Positions 63,745 to 64,000 of a DNA stretch of 64,000 bases are shown here, piece after piece. The stretch comes from Kofleriaceae bacterium (GTDB lineage: Bacteria > Myxococcota_A > Polyangia > Haliangiales > Haliangiaceae): assembly GCA_020633495.1 (NCBI GenBank), contig JACKDR010000033.1:13255-77254 (forward strand). Direction: 5' to 3'. Positions within the stretch are counted from its first letter, which is position 1, and every line of letters begins with the position of its first letter. The notes under the pieces were generated by a model. It had not been told where the DNA came from. It ran no database searches and saw nothing but the letters and a program-made list of their open reading frames with translations. The translations under genes and the position numbers were made by a program.

Positions 63745-64000
63745 TCAGCCGGCGCGATCGAGCTCGGGGTAGTGCCGGAAGATGCCGTCGGTCGAGAACG
63801 GCAGCCGCCGGGGCGACGCCAGGTAGGCGGCGATCCCCGGCCGCGCCGCGACCCGGTCGTGCAGCGCGCGCAGCCGCGGCAGCGACGGCGCCAGCCCCGC
63901 CATCGCCGCGGGGAAGGCGTAGGCGAGCCCGGCCATGACCTGGAACAGCGACAGATCGGCGTAGCAGGCGGCGTCGCCGAGCAGGTACGGGCCGCGGTCG
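63745..64000 (-). CDS. Glutathione S-transferase C-terminal part, cut by window edge
   Basis: The frame stays open to the window end, giving about 84 C-terminal residues. They match the GST C-terminal helical domain: DRGPYLLGDAACYADLSLFQ (the N-capping GDxxCYADL), LPRLRALHDRVAARPGIAAY and the terminal RRLPFSTDGIFRHYPELD, characteristic of sigma/alpha-like GSTs. The thioredoxin-fold N-terminal half and start lie outside. GSTs conjugate glutathione to electrophiles or act as isomerases; no specificity can be read. Confidence 0.85.
   Translation of the reverse strand, partial: DRGPYLLGDAACYADLSLFQVMAGLAYAFPAAMAGLAPSLPRLRALHDRVAARPGIAAYLASPRRLPFSTDGIFRHYPELDRAG

Overview
The window is 64 kb of very GC-rich chromosomal DNA. 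It is densely coding, third codon positions are almost all G or C, and many starts are GTG. Several features point to the Myxococcota, perhaps the Haliangium/Nannocystis side: a kinase fused to ATPase and TPR regions, a type IV minor pilin/PilY1 cluster, many exported lipoproteins, a MoxR/DUF58 operon and a MoxR-beta-propeller operon. The taxonomic placement is inference. No rRNA, tRNA, CRISPR array, prophage or intact insertion sequence was seen.

Layout. 1-8.6 kb: end of a methyltransferase, a glycine-rich exported protein, an AI-2E family permease, and a conserved housekeeping block on the minus strand (cmk, rpsA, lapA, lapB). 8.6-12.7 kb: a very large Ser/Thr kinase gene with about a dozen reading-frame breaks. 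12.8-19.1 kb: a plus-strand operon of membrane protein, small membrane protein, parvulin-like lipoprotein, roadblock-like protein, DUF4350 protein, MoxR ATPase and DUF58 protein. 19.3-24.4 kb: an MBL-fold lipoprotein; a FadR-like regulator with a perfect 19-bp operator, coupled to an unknown gene and a crotonase; an aldo/keto reductase; and a lipoprotein. 24.7-25.0 kb: a transposase remnant.

25.0-32.2 kb: a DUF3750 gene followed upstream by a four-gene minus-strand operon that looks like a MoxR-vWA-beta-propeller (bpX) ternary system, a class predicted to act in biological conflict. A Tat-exported PQQ-type propeller gene is divergent from it. 33.6-45.6 kb: a TPR-methyltransferase, a complete minor-pilin operon (pilX, pilY1, pilV, pilW and a FimU/GspH-like pseudopilin), a tail-anchored small protein, a carboxypeptidase-regulatory-like repeat protein and its neighbouring sigma factor. 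45.6-52.7 kb: a P-type ATPase, a zinc-ribbon protein, a compact eutB-eutC-eutL operon and a divergent crotonase. 52.8-64 kb: a TPR protein, an S41-type lipoprotein with a hexanucleotide repeat, a DUF1028 protein, a GH31 glucosidase with a C-terminal CBM20-like domain, a WxxGxW-type lipoprotein, a dCache-adenylate cyclase and the end of a glutathione S-transferase.

Two themes deserve attention. One is the bpX ternary operon. The other is the uneven distribution of frame breaks: most genes are perfectly open, but the kinase, all four ternary genes, lapB, the sigma factor, the repeat protein and the GH31 gene switch frame repeatedly while keeping recognisable protein sequence. That pattern suggests indel errors in GC-rich sequence, though decay of some loci cannot be excluded.
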